This document shows, one piece after another, positions 7,611-16,405 of a stretch of DNA of 64,000 nucleotides. The stretch lies in assembly GCA_002304925.1 (NCBI GenBank), contig DBPT01000027.1:1-64000 (forward strand), read 5' to 3'. The first letter of the stretch is position 1, and every line of letters starts with the position of its first letter. The notes beneath the pieces were generated by a model. The model searched no databases, was not told the DNA's origin, and saw only the letters and a program-made list of their open reading frames with translations. Source of the DNA: Prolixibacteraceae bacterium UBA1413 (GTDB taxonomy: Bacteria; Bacteroidota; Bacteroidia; Bacteroidales; Prolixibacteraceae). Made by a program: the position numbers and the translations under genes.

Positions 7611-10217
7611 TCAGTTTCCGGCAGGGTGGAGGGTGTTGTATTTTATGCTCCGCGGCAGCCTGAACTTTTCGAAGGGAATAGGTTTTGCCGGATCAAACGG
7701 AGGCAGGTCAGAGAGGAGTGATGCTGCCAATTCCGGCACCGACTCCCCGATTCCTTTGACCACGCATTGCGCCAGCAGGTAAGCCCCGTAGTTGCTGAAA
7801 TGGGTGTCGTCGGCAAGGGGCTGTGTCTGACCGGCAAAGCTGTTGGGGGGATAGTGGACGAATGCCTTTTTTGAATTTTCCGGACCGAGGGCTTCAAAGA
7901 GGGTTTTGCTCATGGCATGAATGTCGATACAGGGTACCTTCTCCTCCATGGCGGTTTGGCGCATCGCTTCGGGGAATTCTTCCAGCGAGTTGACAATTTT
8001 TCCCGATTCATCAAACCTGCGCCGGTGCATCGAGGTGACCAAAACAGGCCTGGCTCCTTTCTTCCGGGCCTCCCCGATATAGAATTTCAGCTCTTCACGG
8101 TAAGTGGTGAAGGGATCGAGGTGGTTGCCCCCGGGTTTCTGGTCGTTATGGGCAAACTCAATGAAGAGCCAGTCACCTGGTTGAATAAGGCTCAGGATTT
8201 TCTGCAACCTCAGCTCCCTCTTAAAGCTCAGGAGCGACTCCCCCGATTCGGCATAATTGGCCACCACCACTTCCGGCTTCAGAAACCGCGGGAACATCTG
8301 TCCCCACGAGGCCCAGGGCTCCTCCTCCTGGTCGGTGACCGTGGAATTTCCGGCCAGGTAGATCACCGGAAGGTCCCTGACTTCCGTGATCTCCAGGGAG
8401 GAGAGTGCCGGCCGGGAACCGCTGAATTCGAGGGTCAGCTTGTCGTCCCAGTTGAGGTAGTTCAGTTCCCGGGGTTTCAGTCTGATCTGTTCTGTGGGGT
8501 TGATGCGGGGTGTCCGCACGTCGGTGATAAAAGTCCGGGTCACAATTTCTCCTTTGGCGGTGTAGACATTTTCCAGCATCAGCCGGCGTGATTCGGCTTT
8601 CACGGTGGTTTCAGAGACTCCGGCAGGGTCGCCCAGGGTTACCGTGACGGCATACCTTCCTTCAGGCACAGCCAGGGAAAAGGCAAAGGGTTGGTCATTG
8701 GTCAGGAAGGTGAAAGTCGGATGGTTTTTTACCTTCCGGGTAACGGCAATAGGGATTTTTTGCGCAAGCAGGCCATACCCTTTCTCTTCCGACCATGTGG
8801 TTTCAGGGGTTACATGGATGGTCCCGGGAATTTTGTTCCCTTCTCCGGCGTGAAATTTCCAGGTTTTCAGGTGGGCTGACCCGTTGTCATAAAGCATCAG
8901 GGCGCTGTCGTTGATTTTGAGGTTGTGGTTTTTCAACAGCCTGATCATTTCGGCGCCGGCGAGCAGCACGGGACCGTAGCCGTGGGCGGCGTAGACGTTG
9001 ACCGGGCGGTAATAGTAAAAGGCAGGGTCAAAGCCCATGCCGGTGCCCACGCAGGTCCCTTCGACCTGTCCGTGTTCATTGACTTTGGTGGCCACGGCAT
9101 TCCAGGCCAGGCACACCATAGGTCCATAAACTTGGCCGTCAACATAGCCCCGGTTGATGGCCCGGGCAATGGAATAGGTGTAGATGGCGGTAGCCGAGGT
9201 TTCCAGGTAAGAGTCGGGCCGGTCGAGGAGCTGATGCCAGAATCCTTCTGAAGACTGGGTGTTGGCCAGTCCGCGGATATGGCGGCGCAGCAGTTCCAGC
9301 ACGTCACCGTAGCCGGGGTGGTCAGCAGGGAGTACTTCCAGCAGTTCCACCATGGTCATCAAAGCCCATCCGTTGGCGCGGGCCCAGTGGAACTGGGGAT
9401 GCTCCTCCATTTCCTGTACCCACCCGTGCATGAACAATCCTTTCTCGTAATTGAACATCCGCCGGGAGAATTGCAGCACCTGTTTCACCGCATCATCGAA
9501 ATATTTCCGGTCATCGGTGTAAGCACCCATCTGTGCCAGGGCGGGAACGCTCATGAAGAGGTCGTCGAGCCAGATCGTGTTGGGGAGGGGCCGGTTGCGG
9601 GCCAAGGTGCCGTCTTTAAGCCTGAACTCCTTGTTGCTGATATAATCAATGAAATTTGCAATGACAGGTTCCAGTCCGGGTATGGCTTCCTGCTTCTGTG
9701 CCTTGATCATGGCGGCACACAGGGAGCCACAGTCGTCGAGGGCATGGGGGTGAAGAACGGAATAGAAGGTATGTCTCACTCCCGGTTCCTGCTCTTCGAA
9801 AGCGACAAATCCCGGCCTGATATCAGCCAGGAACTTCAACCGTTTCGTTGTGTAACGGGCGTAGCGGGGATCGCCGGTGATCTCACCGGCCAGCAGCATC
9901 CCGGCATAGGTGACGCCCCATTCATAACTTACCAGCCTGAAGTCACCGGGTTTAAAAATCGTGTTGCCGTCGGTTTTTGAATAGTCGGTCACAGGATGTC
10001 GGGTGTTCTTGTCGATCAGTTCCGGAAAGGTATTCCGGTCGAGATACGTATGAACGGTTTCCAGCACTTGGGTGATGCCGGCCACATCGGGTCTTCCGTA
10101 AGGGATTTGATAAGCCGGTTGCAACATGTGGAGCGGAGTATTCGAATCGGTTTGCTTCTGGGCCTGAAGAAAATACGCTGACACCAGGGCAAGAATTAGA
10201 GTTATTAAATTCTTCAT
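7611..10217 (-). CDS. GH105 unsaturated rhamnogalacturonyl hydrolase fused to CE12 esterase
   Basis: An 868-residue exported enzyme with two catalytic modules. The start at 10217 is chosen because it begins a clean signal peptide (MKNLITLILALVSAYFLQAQ); an ATG 18 bases upstream would overlap the previous gene. Residues about 35-420 are a GH105/GH88-type alpha/alpha barrel (YEWGVTYAGMLLAGE; IWLDDLFMSVPALAQMG, with the expected catalytic Asp; WARANGWALMTMVELL). These enzymes remove the unsaturated galacturonyl residue left by RG lyases. A beta-sandwich linker follows (about 430-590). The last 270 residues are an SGNH rhamnogalacturonan acetylesterase (nucleophile block AGNSTVTD, block AHNDQK, catalytic pair DDTHFS). 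The two activities act in succession on RG-I oligosaccharides. It starts 14 bases after the AbiEii gene. Confidence 0.9.
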   Translation of the reverse strand: MKNLITLILALVSAYFLQAQKQTDSNTPLHMLQPAYQIPYGRPDVAGITQVLETVHTYLDRNTFPELIDKNTRHPVTDYSKTDGNTIFKPGDFRLVSYEWGVTYAGMLLAGEITGDPRYARYTTKRLKFLADIRPGFVAFEEQEPGVRHTFYSVLHPHALDDCGSLCAAMIKAQKQEAIPGLEPVIANFIDYISNKEFRLKDGTLARNRPLPNTIWLDDLFMSVPALAQMGAYTDDRKYFDDAVKQVLQFSRRMFNYEKGLFMHGWVQEMEEHPQFHWARANGWALMTMVELLEVLPADHPGYGDVLELLRRHIRGLANTQSSEGFWHQLLDRPDSYLETSATAIYTYSIARAINRGYVDGQVYGPMVCLAWNAVATKVNEHGQVEGTCVGTGMGFDPAFYYYRPVNVYAAHGYGPVLLAGAEMIRLLKNHNLKINDSALMLYDNGSAHLKTWKFHAGEGNKIPGTIHVTPETTWSEEKGYGLLAQKIPIAVTRKVKNHPTFTFLTNDQPFAFSLAVPEGRYAVTVTLGDPAGVSETTVKAESRRLMLENVYTAKGEIVTRTFITDVRTPRINPTEQIRLKPRELNYLNWDDKLTLEFSGSRPALSSLEITEVRDLPVIYLAGNSTVTDQEEEPWASWGQMFPRFLKPEVVVANYAESGESLLSFKRELRLQKILSLIQPGDWLFIEFAHNDQKPGGNHLDPFTTYREELKFYIGEARKKGARPVLVTSMHRRRFDESGKIVNSLEEFPEAMRQTAMEEKVPCIDIHAMSKTLFEALGPENSKKAFVHYPPNSFAGQTQPLADDTHFSNYGAYLLAQCVVKGIGESVPELAASLLSDLPPFDPAKPIPFEKFRLPRSIKYNTLHPAGN

Positions 10218-10231
10218 AGTAGGTCGTTTTG

Positions 10232-11020
10232 TCAATCTGCCAGTGAATGTACAAACTCTCCAAAGAGTAAAATCTTACTGCTTTTTGTTTTATTAAAAAG
10301 CAGATGTGCAAAATCTTTTTGCTTCTTATTTAAATCAACCGTTTTCAGCAATTGGGCTACTGTTTGTTTGAGCTCCTGTAAGTTTTTCACTCCACAACGC
10401 TGTGAAAGATAACTATAATCCGGTTTGGAGAGGGAAAACAATAACATCAGGTCATAAAAATCACGCCCTTTTGAACGGGCGAGCATGGCCGCAATCTTCA
10501 AACTGCACAATATGCCGTCAGAAGGAACGGGAAAAGGGAAAAAGAATCCGCATCCATTGATATTCGTTATTATTGGGGTATAGTTAATTCTCTGGTCCTG
10601 ACCCTCTATCTTTATCAGAAAACGTTCTTCCTTAAAACCGCTCAATCCTAAATTGAACATAAGTTCAGGAAAATAGATGTTGCGTCTGAAAGCGGTCAGT
10701 TTCGGATTTTCTCTTTCTATCGTTTCAACCTTCATTCCTGAACGTTCCAGAAACTGAATTACTCCGTTTGTCATTTCGAAAAATTCATTTTTCGAAAGAT
10801 TTTTACAGTCGAAGTCCAAATCCTCTGAAAACCGGTCTATGCCTTTGACAAGGCGTAGATTTGTTCCTCCGATTAATACCACTTTTCTTATGTAGGGTGT
10901 TGAAGAGAGATAATCCAATATCATCAACTGTATATACTCTTTCAGAATGTATTTATCGAAAATTGAATTTTCATGGACATACGCAGGAAAAAATTGCTTT
11001 ATCTGGTCTATCCGGATCAT
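10232..11020 (-). CDS. AbiEii-type nucleotidyltransferase toxin
   Basis: A 262-residue member of the AbiEii/AbiGii nucleotidyltransferase family, the toxin of type IV toxin-antitoxin systems used in phage abortive infection. The nucleotidyltransferase signature is clear: GGTNLRL at residues 51-57 followed by RFSEDLDFD at 63-71, which supplies the metal-binding acidic residues. The family is known to inhibit translation by modifying tRNA or through GTP-dependent nucleotidyl transfer. It overlaps the antitoxin gene by 4 bases (ATGA), so the two are translationally coupled. Base composition is more AT-rich than the pectin genes on both sides, which points to acquisition by transfer. No signal peptide, so it is cytoplasmic. 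Confidence 0.88.
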   Translation of the reverse strand: MIRIDQIKQFFPAYVHENSIFDKYILKEYIQLMILDYLSSTPYIRKVVLIGGTNLRLVKGIDRFSEDLDFDCKNLSKNEFFEMTNGVIQFLERSGMKVETIERENPKLTAFRRNIYFPELMFNLGLSGFKEERFLIKIEGQDQRINYTPIITNINGCGFFFPFPVPSDGILCSLKIAAMLARSKGRDFYDLMLLFSLSKPDYSYLSQRCGVKNLQELKQTVAQLLKTVDLNKKQKDFAHLLFNKTKSSKILLFGEFVHSLAD

Positions 11021-11634
11021 AAATCATAAATTTTCAGGAATAACTTCACCCGATGGTCAAGTGCCTGGTTTTGGGTCAAACTACAATAGTCCATCAGGAG
11101 ATCTGTGTTGAAATGAGTGTGCAGGAAATCTTCATCCAGGCGCAATTCATCCAGCTCCTGTTCACTTTCATATTGCGGATAAAGGTAGAGTAAGTCAAGC
11201 AATGCCTTTTCGGGAGAGGCCAATTTAATGGTGCGGTTGTCTGCCATAGGTTTTAACACATATCCAAACATTATTTTTTCTTTTACATTCTGATAAGTGT
11301 ATTCAGCAATGTCGTTGATAAATGATGCCGTTTTCAGAGAGGTTACACTGGTAATTTGCACAACTGCCTCTGGGATCATCCCATAAAATGACAAGGCAGT
11401 ATGCAGACTTATATAGGATGGGCGGTAAATTTGATTGGCAAAATACCGGGAGTAATCAGGTTTGTTCTTATATTCTGAAAAGGCATAATAGCCTTGCCGT
11501 AACCTGATGATATATCCTTTTTTAATCCAACGGGTAAGGTTATTGCGGTTAAAACCGGGCTGCCATGCATAAACCTGATTGATGTTTAAGCAAGCCAAAT
11601 CGAACATTTTCGCTCTGAATTCCCAAAACTCCAT
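11017..11634 (-). CDS. AbiEi-type antitoxin
   Basis: A 205-residue protein of the AbiEi antitoxin/transcriptional regulator family. The N-terminal winged helix is visible (FNRNNLTRWIKKGYIIRLRQ, GYYAF), followed by the AbiEi domain (SYISLHTALSFYGMIPEAV, ITSVT, SPEKALLDLLYLYP). Known members repress their own operon by binding inverted repeats and antagonise the toxin without forming a stable protein complex. A matching 12-bp inverted repeat lies directly upstream of this gene. First gene of the AbiE pair, and possibly of a longer transcript running into the GH105-CE12 gene. Confidence 0.88.
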   Translation of the reverse strand: MEFWEFRAKMFDLACLNINQVYAWQPGFNRNNLTRWIKKGYIIRLRQGYYAFSEYKNKPDYSRYFANQIYRPSYISLHTALSFYGMIPEAVVQITSVTSLKTASFINDIAEYTYQNVKEKIMFGYVLKPMADNRTIKLASPEKALLDLLYLYPQYESEQELDELRLDEDFLHTHFNTDLLMDYCSLTQNQALDHRVKLFLKIYDL

Positions 11635-11641
11635 TTACATG

Positions 11642-11687
11642 TTTTGTTTCTATTATGCTGTAAATATAGTGAATTATAGAAACAAAA
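11642..11687 (-). promoter_or_regulatory. Inverted-repeat operator of the AbiE operon
   Basis: TTTTGTTTCTAT at 11642-11653 and its exact complement ATAGAAACAAAA at 11676-11687 form a perfect 12-bp inverted repeat with a 22-bp spacer. On the minus strand the spacer holds TATATTTA (11668-11661), one base off the Bacteroidota -7 element. The repeat starts 8 bases upstream of the antitoxin start. This is the layout expected for AbiEi autorepression. Confidence 0.65.
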
Positions 11688-11707
11688 TTTTTTATTTATC
11701 GACAAGG

Positions 11708-13552
11708 CTACTCCTCCCCCAGGTAAAAAGAGGGGATGGGGGATTGTTCATAGCCCATGGAGCGGTGGATTACCTGGTTGCGGTAGAAGGGATCCTGCAG
11801 GAGGGTTACCCGCCGGTCGGTAGCCGGGATGGTGGTGCGATATATCCTCATTTCCCCGGGGAGGATGGTGATAAGTTCCTCGCGCCAGTCCCCCTCAATG
11901 TCGGCCATGAGGATCACGGAGCCTTCGATGTCGGTGGTCAGGGTATCTCCCTGATATTTGGCGATGGAGATTTCCCGGGTTTCAAAGCGGTCCCACATGC
12001 TGTTCTGCCATCCGGGGGTGACGATGGTTTCCCGCACCTTGTCGGCATCCCACCAGATCCAGTTACGGCATTCGGGGACCTTATCACCGGTGGCAAGCAG
12101 TTCTCCTTTGGCCGAGAGGAGGTATTTTTCGCGGGATCCTCCCTTGGGATCTTCGGAAGCGAAACACTCTAGTCCGGGAACTTCAGGAAGGATATCGGCC
12201 ACCATGCCATCTCCAACATGGAAGGTTTTGCGGCCCACGCCCCAGAGGATCTCACCGGTGCGGGCGTCGACCAGGCAGATGCCGTTCCCGTTATCGTGCC
12301 AGTCCTCCAAAGCATAGAAGATCTCCAGTCCGGGCCTTTCCGGATCGATGTCGGTGACGAAACACTTGTCGGGGTGCCCCAGTCCGGTCGACCAGAGGGC
12401 GGTACCGTTATCGTCGAGGACCACCGATCCCAGGATGATTTCATCGCGGCCGTCGCCGTCGACATCGGCCGCGTGCATATTGTGGGCACCCTGGTGGCGG
12501 ATGACGGGATTCTCTTCATCGCCGTCCCAGTGCCAGGCCGGTTTCAGGTTCCCTTCTTTCAGTTGCCAGGCGTCAACGACCATCAGCTTGTAGGTGCCGC
12601 GGGCTACCAGCAGGAAGGGGGTCTTCCCGTCGAGGCAGGCGATGCCCATCTGGTTGCGGTTATTGCGGTTGTAGTCGCCAAAGCGGGGAGAACGGGCCGG
12701 CCAGTCGATACGGGTGATCTCTTCGCCCGTCATGCCGTTTAACACGGAGCACCATTCCGGTCCGCTGCGCACCCTGCCGTCGGCTTCCCGGGCATCGGCG
12801 GGGCCTGTCTTCACGGCGACCTCTGCCTTGCCATCCCCATCCAGGTCGTAGACCACAAAGGGAGCATACCAAACTCCCGGTTCGATACCAGGACCTAGAT
12901 CCTTCTGCCATAAAAAGGTGCCGTCATGGAGATACGCCTCTATCTTATAGGTGAGTCCCGTTCTGTCAGGTTGCCCGCCGGGATCGATGCCCCGGTCAGG
13001 CTGACGGATTACAAAATCAAGCTTCCCGTCGCCGTTGAGGTCGGCAACCGCAATACGCTGAGGACGGTATTCCCCCCGGAAACGGATGGAACGGTAGCTC
13101 TGCGGTTGAGAAGAGGCCAGGATGGTCACCCTTTCCGAAGGTTCTCCTTCCTTCCCGCCGACCACAGGACGGAGGGTGTAGGAGATGTCTCTCTCCTTCG
13201 GGGCGCCGTTGTCGATGAAATCGGTGGTTGTGGCTACCGGCCTTCGGCTGATGCGAACCGCTTTTTTCCCCGCTTCCTCACGGTAAAGATGAAAGGAGAT
13301 ATCAGCAGGATCCTCGGCCAGCAACCGCCAGCTGAGGTAGATCCTGCCATCTTCCAGGCGGGTAACGGTCACTCCCCGGTCCAGTTTTTCAATAACCCGC
13401 TGTCGGGCCCACCCCTCAACCGGCGGTTTGGCTTCGTGATGAGGCGTGGGAACAGGGTACATATAGGTCCTCTCCCGGGGATCCTGAGCCCCGGCATTCC
13501 CTGGTGCCATATGCAATATGACCAGTATGAGGATTAAAAATCTACTATTCAT
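11708..13552 (-). CDS. Rhamnogalacturonan lyase, PL11 family
   Basis: A 614-residue exported lyase (signal peptide of about 22 residues ending AGAQ). It matches polysaccharide lyase family 11 (YesW/YesX type): an N-terminal beta domain (QRVIEKLDRGVTVTRLEDGR, IYLSWRLL) followed by an eight-bladed propeller with repeated calcium loops (ADLNGDGKLDF, YDLDGDGKAEV, ADVDGDGRDEI). It cleaves the galacturonate-rhamnose backbone of RG-I by beta-elimination, making the unsaturated ends that the neighbouring GH105 removes. It ends 73 bases before the AbiE antitoxin gene. A small hairpin lies upstream of its start. Confidence 0.92.
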   Translation of the reverse strand: MNSRFLILILVILHMAPGNAGAQDPRERTYMYPVPTPHHEAKPPVEGWARQRVIEKLDRGVTVTRLEDGRIYLSWRLLAEDPADISFHLYREEAGKKAVRISRRPVATTTDFIDNGAPKERDISYTLRPVVGGKEGEPSERVTILASSQPQSYRSIRFRGEYRPQRIAVADLNGDGKLDFVIRQPDRGIDPGGQPDRTGLTYKIEAYLHDGTFLWQKDLGPGIEPGVWYAPFVVYDLDGDGKAEVAVKTGPADAREADGRVRSGPEWCSVLNGMTGEEITRIDWPARSPRFGDYNRNNRNQMGIACLDGKTPFLLVARGTYKLMVVDAWQLKEGNLKPAWHWDGDEENPVIRHQGAHNMHAADVDGDGRDEIILGSVVLDDNGTALWSTGLGHPDKCFVTDIDPERPGLEIFYALEDWHDNGNGICLVDARTGEILWGVGRKTFHVGDGMVADILPEVPGLECFASEDPKGGSREKYLLSAKGELLATGDKVPECRNWIWWDADKVRETIVTPGWQNSMWDRFETREISIAKYQGDTLTTDIEGSVILMADIEGDWREELITILPGEMRIYRTTIPATDRRVTLLQDPFYRNQVIHRSMGYEQSPIPSFYLGEE

Positions 13553-13583
13553 CTGAAAATTATTAAGTTATACTTGATCATTA

Positions 13584-13603
13584 CTTCCCCGAAATAGGGG
13601 AAG
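13584..13603 (-). other. Small hairpin upstream of the PL11 gene
   Basis: CTTCCCC at 13584-13590 pairs with GGGGAAG at 13597-13603 over a 6-base loop. It lies 32-51 bases before the PL11 start, in what would be the 5' leader. It could be an operator or an RNA stem; no promoter element could be assigned here. Confidence 0.3.
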
Positions 13604-13770
13604 CCCCTGTGACGAATCCTGATATAAAGATGACGATTTTCCCTAACTTAAGAATATTATCTGTATCACTCCGACTACTTTTTAACTTCTTTATTTTCCA
13701 TCAGGCTATTGCATGAAATTCTGAGTTAAAAAATCAGACAATCAGGCAACTGGGAAAAATCAGAAATTCC

Positions 13771-14049
13771 ATGTCGACACCCGAATACCAGTGGGCATTG
13801 CAAAAACTGTCTCTGGAAAAAAGGCATGAAAGTGGCATTTTGCTAAGCCCGGTTCAAACTGCCTGCCTGCATTTAAGTGCTGCTGAGTTATTTTCCATCC
13901 GGGACCAGCTTATTGCTCTGGAGCCCGAACTCATCGACAGGACAAATGCTGTGCAGCAAGTACTTGCTGACCTCAAAAAGGGCGAGGAGATTATGGTGGC
14001 GGTTTCGGGGTCCCTGGCCACTTTGGAAAGGATTGCCACCCTGACATGA
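13771..14049 (+). CDS. Small protein of unknown function, opposite strand
   Basis: A 92-residue reading frame on the plus strand between two minus-strand pectin genes. It is the only plus-strand candidate in 7611-22313 that does not lie opposite another gene. The predicted protein is Leu/Glu-rich, mostly helical, cytoplasmic (no signal), with no family I recognise. A TnAnTTTG-type promoter could not be found, so it may be unexpressed. It occupies most of an otherwise unexplained 529-base gap between the PL11 and CE12 genes. Confidence 0.35.
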   Translation: MSTPEYQWALQKLSLEKRHESGILLSPVQTACLHLSAAELFSIRDQLIALEPELIDRTNAVQQVLADLKKGEEIMVAVSGSLATLERIATLT

Positions 14050-14081
14050 ATTCCCAGTCCTGCCCCGGATACCACTCCGGA

Positions 14082-14894
14082 TCAAGACTGCCGGTAAATC
14101 CATTTTGACTTGCGAAGCGTGAATTTTGACAGCTTGCTATTCCTGAGATTCTTTATTCCCCGGGCTACCAAAGATGCGGTCAACAGTGCACCTTCTTCGG
14201 TGGGATGGGTATGGTCCTGCTTGAAAAAGAATCTTCCGGTGACTTTTTCCTCTCCGTAAGTGTCCAGTTTATCCGACAACAGTTTGTTGAGGTCGATGCA
14301 CTGCACTTTTTCCTGCCTGGCGACTTCCATGGCCCATTGGGGGTAGCTATCGGGGGTGCGCCTGATTTTTCCGTTCTCCCAGTCGTTGCGGGGAATCGGG
14401 GTGATGATGACAGGGGTGGCCCCTTTCCCTCGGGCTTCCCGGACCATTTTCCGCAGGTACCAGCCGTAAGAATGGACCACCTCATGCTGTTTGGTGATCA
14501 GGTTGTCGATTTCCACACTCTCCTCACCGGTTCCCCGGATGGTCCCCCGTGCCCTCAGGGTGTCGTTGATAGCTCCTCCGTCATTGTGCCCGAACTGCAT
14601 CAGGAGATAATCCCCGGACCGGAGCTTTTCCAGAACTCCATCCCACAATCCGCGGGTGATGAAAGTGCGGCTGCTGGTACCCCCCAGGGCATGGTTGAGA
14701 ACTTCGATCCGTGAAGTGTCCAGGAAAAGGGAGATCTTCTCGCCCCATCCGCGCAATCCGCCTGCCCCGTCACCGCGGCCGTTTTTGACCGTGGAGTCAC
14801 CGATGATGAAGAGGGTAGGTTTGGTGGCTACGGGAGCGCTCCCCAGGAGCAACAGGCCCAGGAAGAGAGTGGTCAGATGAATCAGATGTTTCAT
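14082..14894 (-). CDS. Rhamnogalacturonan acetylesterase, CE12
   Basis: A 270-residue exported SGNH hydrolase. The signal peptide covers about residues 1-24. All four blocks of the family are visible: IGDST with nucleophile Ser34, Gly-rich block HALGGTSS, FGHND with Asn104, and the catalytic pair Asp227/His230 in DHTHPTEEGA. This is the CE12 family, which removes acetyl groups from galacturonate of RG-I so the lyase and hydrolases can act. It is single-domain, unlike the esterase module fused to GH105 in the same locus, so the locus has two esterases of this family. Confidence 0.9.
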   Translation of the reverse strand: MKHLIHLTTLFLGLLLLGSAPVATKPTLFIIGDSTVKNGRGDGAGGLRGWGEKISLFLDTSRIEVLNHALGGTSSRTFITRGLWDGVLEKLRSGDYLLMQFGHNDGGAINDTLRARGTIRGTGEESVEIDNLITKQHEVVHSYGWYLRKMVREARGKGATPVIITPIPRNDWENGKIRRTPDSYPQWAMEVARQEKVQCIDLNKLLSDKLDTYGEEKVTGRFFFKQDHTHPTEEGALLTASLVARGIKNLRNSKLSKFTLRKSKWIYRQS

Positions 14895-15226
14895 GGTACT
14901 TATTTTTAAGTTTGTAACGCCGGAATTTGGAACTCTCCGCCACCAAGCAGCGGGAAAACGAATCCCGCGAAAACGGGATGAGTTCGACGGGTTTCAGCAC
15001 CGGATCAGCCATTAGCAGTGCCCGGGCATTGATGCTTACCTGGCACAAAGAACGGATGTAGTCAATCCGATTCCGTCAAGGACTTTTTTTGTGTTTTGCT
15101 CGCTTATCCCGCGGCAGCGCCAACGGGGAATACGTTAGCCGGAATTCAAACAACGGTGAAGGAGAGGGCTGGCTCCACAAAGGCCTGTGACACAGTTCCC
15201 CGTGAAGTGCCCTCATCATCCCCGGT
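14895..15226. other. Gene-less stretch within the pectin locus
   Basis: No convincing gene is present in these 332 bases. A short stem (ATCCCG at 14962-14967 with CGGGAT at 14974-14979) is the only structure inside it. At its right edge CCCCGG and CCGGGG flank TTTA and overlap the stop codon of the next gene. No Bacteroidota promoter for the CE12 gene could be assigned. Confidence 0.5.
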
Positions 15227-16327
15227 TTACCGGGGTTTTCCTATTTTAAAGACAAATGCCGAGGAGGTCATGAATTTTCCACCCTGGGAAGCCACGAAAA
15301 GGTGGGTGGCCCGTCCGTTTTGCGTCAGCAGTTGTGGCCTTTCGAAACGGCCGTACTTTTTAAGATGCGGCGGGGCCGGGGACTCCTTTACATAGTGGCT
15401 GACGCCGAGATATGCGATCTTGGAATCCGACCAGCGGATGCCGTCGTCCGATTCCAGGATGATTCCCACTTCATGGCCGTATTTCCCCATGTCCCGGGCC
15501 AACATGTAATAACGGCCATTTTCTCTAAAAACATATGCATCCTCGAGTTGCCGGTTGTTGCCTGACGAGGAGTAGTCGATGACCGGGTTTCCGGGATATT
15601 TTTGGTATGGTCCGTTAACCCGGGCCGCTGTGGCAAGGCCATATTTCCGGTTCCCGCGGATGGCGGGATCGGTATAATTTTCATACTCGTATGTGTTCCA
15701 CGATTTGTAGTAGAGCCAGCATTCCCCGTTGGGGTGTTTCAGGAAAGCCGGATTGGAAGTGCAGTGGTCATCCCAGGTTCCCGGCTCACCTGCTTCCAGA
15801 AGGGGAGTGTCGGGCCTCAGCCAGGGTCCTTCAGGGGAATCGGCGGTAGCCAGGGCAATTCTTTTGGTGTTGGTTTTTTTGTTGGAATTGCCAATGTAGA
15901 AGAGGAGGTATTTTCCGTCAATAAACTGAATGTGAGGGTTGTGGCATGTGGTGGCATCGAACCATTCCCCGCCCCGGGGAGCCAGGATGGTCCGGATGTC
16001 CTGGTAGGGCCCTTCCGGCCTGTCGGCAACGGCGTGGGCTATCTCAGAACCGTTGATCCAGCCGCCCATTCCCTTGCGGGCATCCCAGCGGGAAAAGAAG
16101 ACGTGGATTCTCCCGTCGGAACAGGCAATGGGTGACGTGCCCCATACGTAATATCCCTCCAGTTCCAGGATGCGCCCCAATGGCTTCAGCCGTTTTGAAA
16201 ATGAGGAACTGTCGCTTTCGGCAGGTGTTTTAAGACGGACAGCCGATGCACATCCCGTGATCCCCGAAATGATCATCATACTCCCTCCCAGGAACGTCTC
16301 TTTCAAAAAACCGCGTCGTGTTGTCAT
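15227..16327 (-). CDS. Propeller-fold glycoside hydrolase (GH43/GH117-like)
   Basis: A 366-residue protein with a twin-arginine-like start (TTRRGFLK) and a lipobox-like ITGCAS, suggesting Tat export and possible lipidation. The mature protein has repeated five-bladed propeller motifs: SPIACSDGRIHVFFSRW, HNPHIQFIDGKYLLFYIGN, SNPAFLKHPNGECWLYYKSW, LEDAYVFRENGRYYMLARD. These fit the GH43/GH117 group of glycosidases, with Asp and Glu at blade starts as catalytic candidates. The exact family cannot be settled by eye. Its place between a GH2 beta-galactosidase and a CE12 esterase suggests removal of side-chain sugars from RG-I. Confidence 0.75.
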   Translation of the reverse strand: MTTRRGFLKETFLGGSMMIISGITGCASAVRLKTPAESDSSSFSKRLKPLGRILELEGYYVWGTSPIACSDGRIHVFFSRWDARKGMGGWINGSEIAHAVADRPEGPYQDIRTILAPRGGEWFDATTCHNPHIQFIDGKYLLFYIGNSNKKTNTKRIALATADSPEGPWLRPDTPLLEAGEPGTWDDHCTSNPAFLKHPNGECWLYYKSWNTYEYENYTDPAIRGNRKYGLATAARVNGPYQKYPGNPVIDYSSSGNNRQLEDAYVFRENGRYYMLARDMGKYGHEVGIILESDDGIRWSDSKIAYLGVSHYVKESPAPPHLKKYGRFERPQLLTQNGRATHLFVASQGGKFMTSSAFVFKIGKPR

Positions 16328-16405
16328 TAATGTAAAAAGGATGAAAAGTAGTTTTTCAAGTCGGGGCGACCATGAATTTTTCCCGATTCGCGTACAAGAT
16401 ATGGA

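Noticed and set aside
15215..15240. GC-rich stem with T-run as a plus-strand terminator
   Set aside because: No plus-strand gene precedes it, and it overlaps the stop codon of a minus-strand gene without a T-run in that direction.
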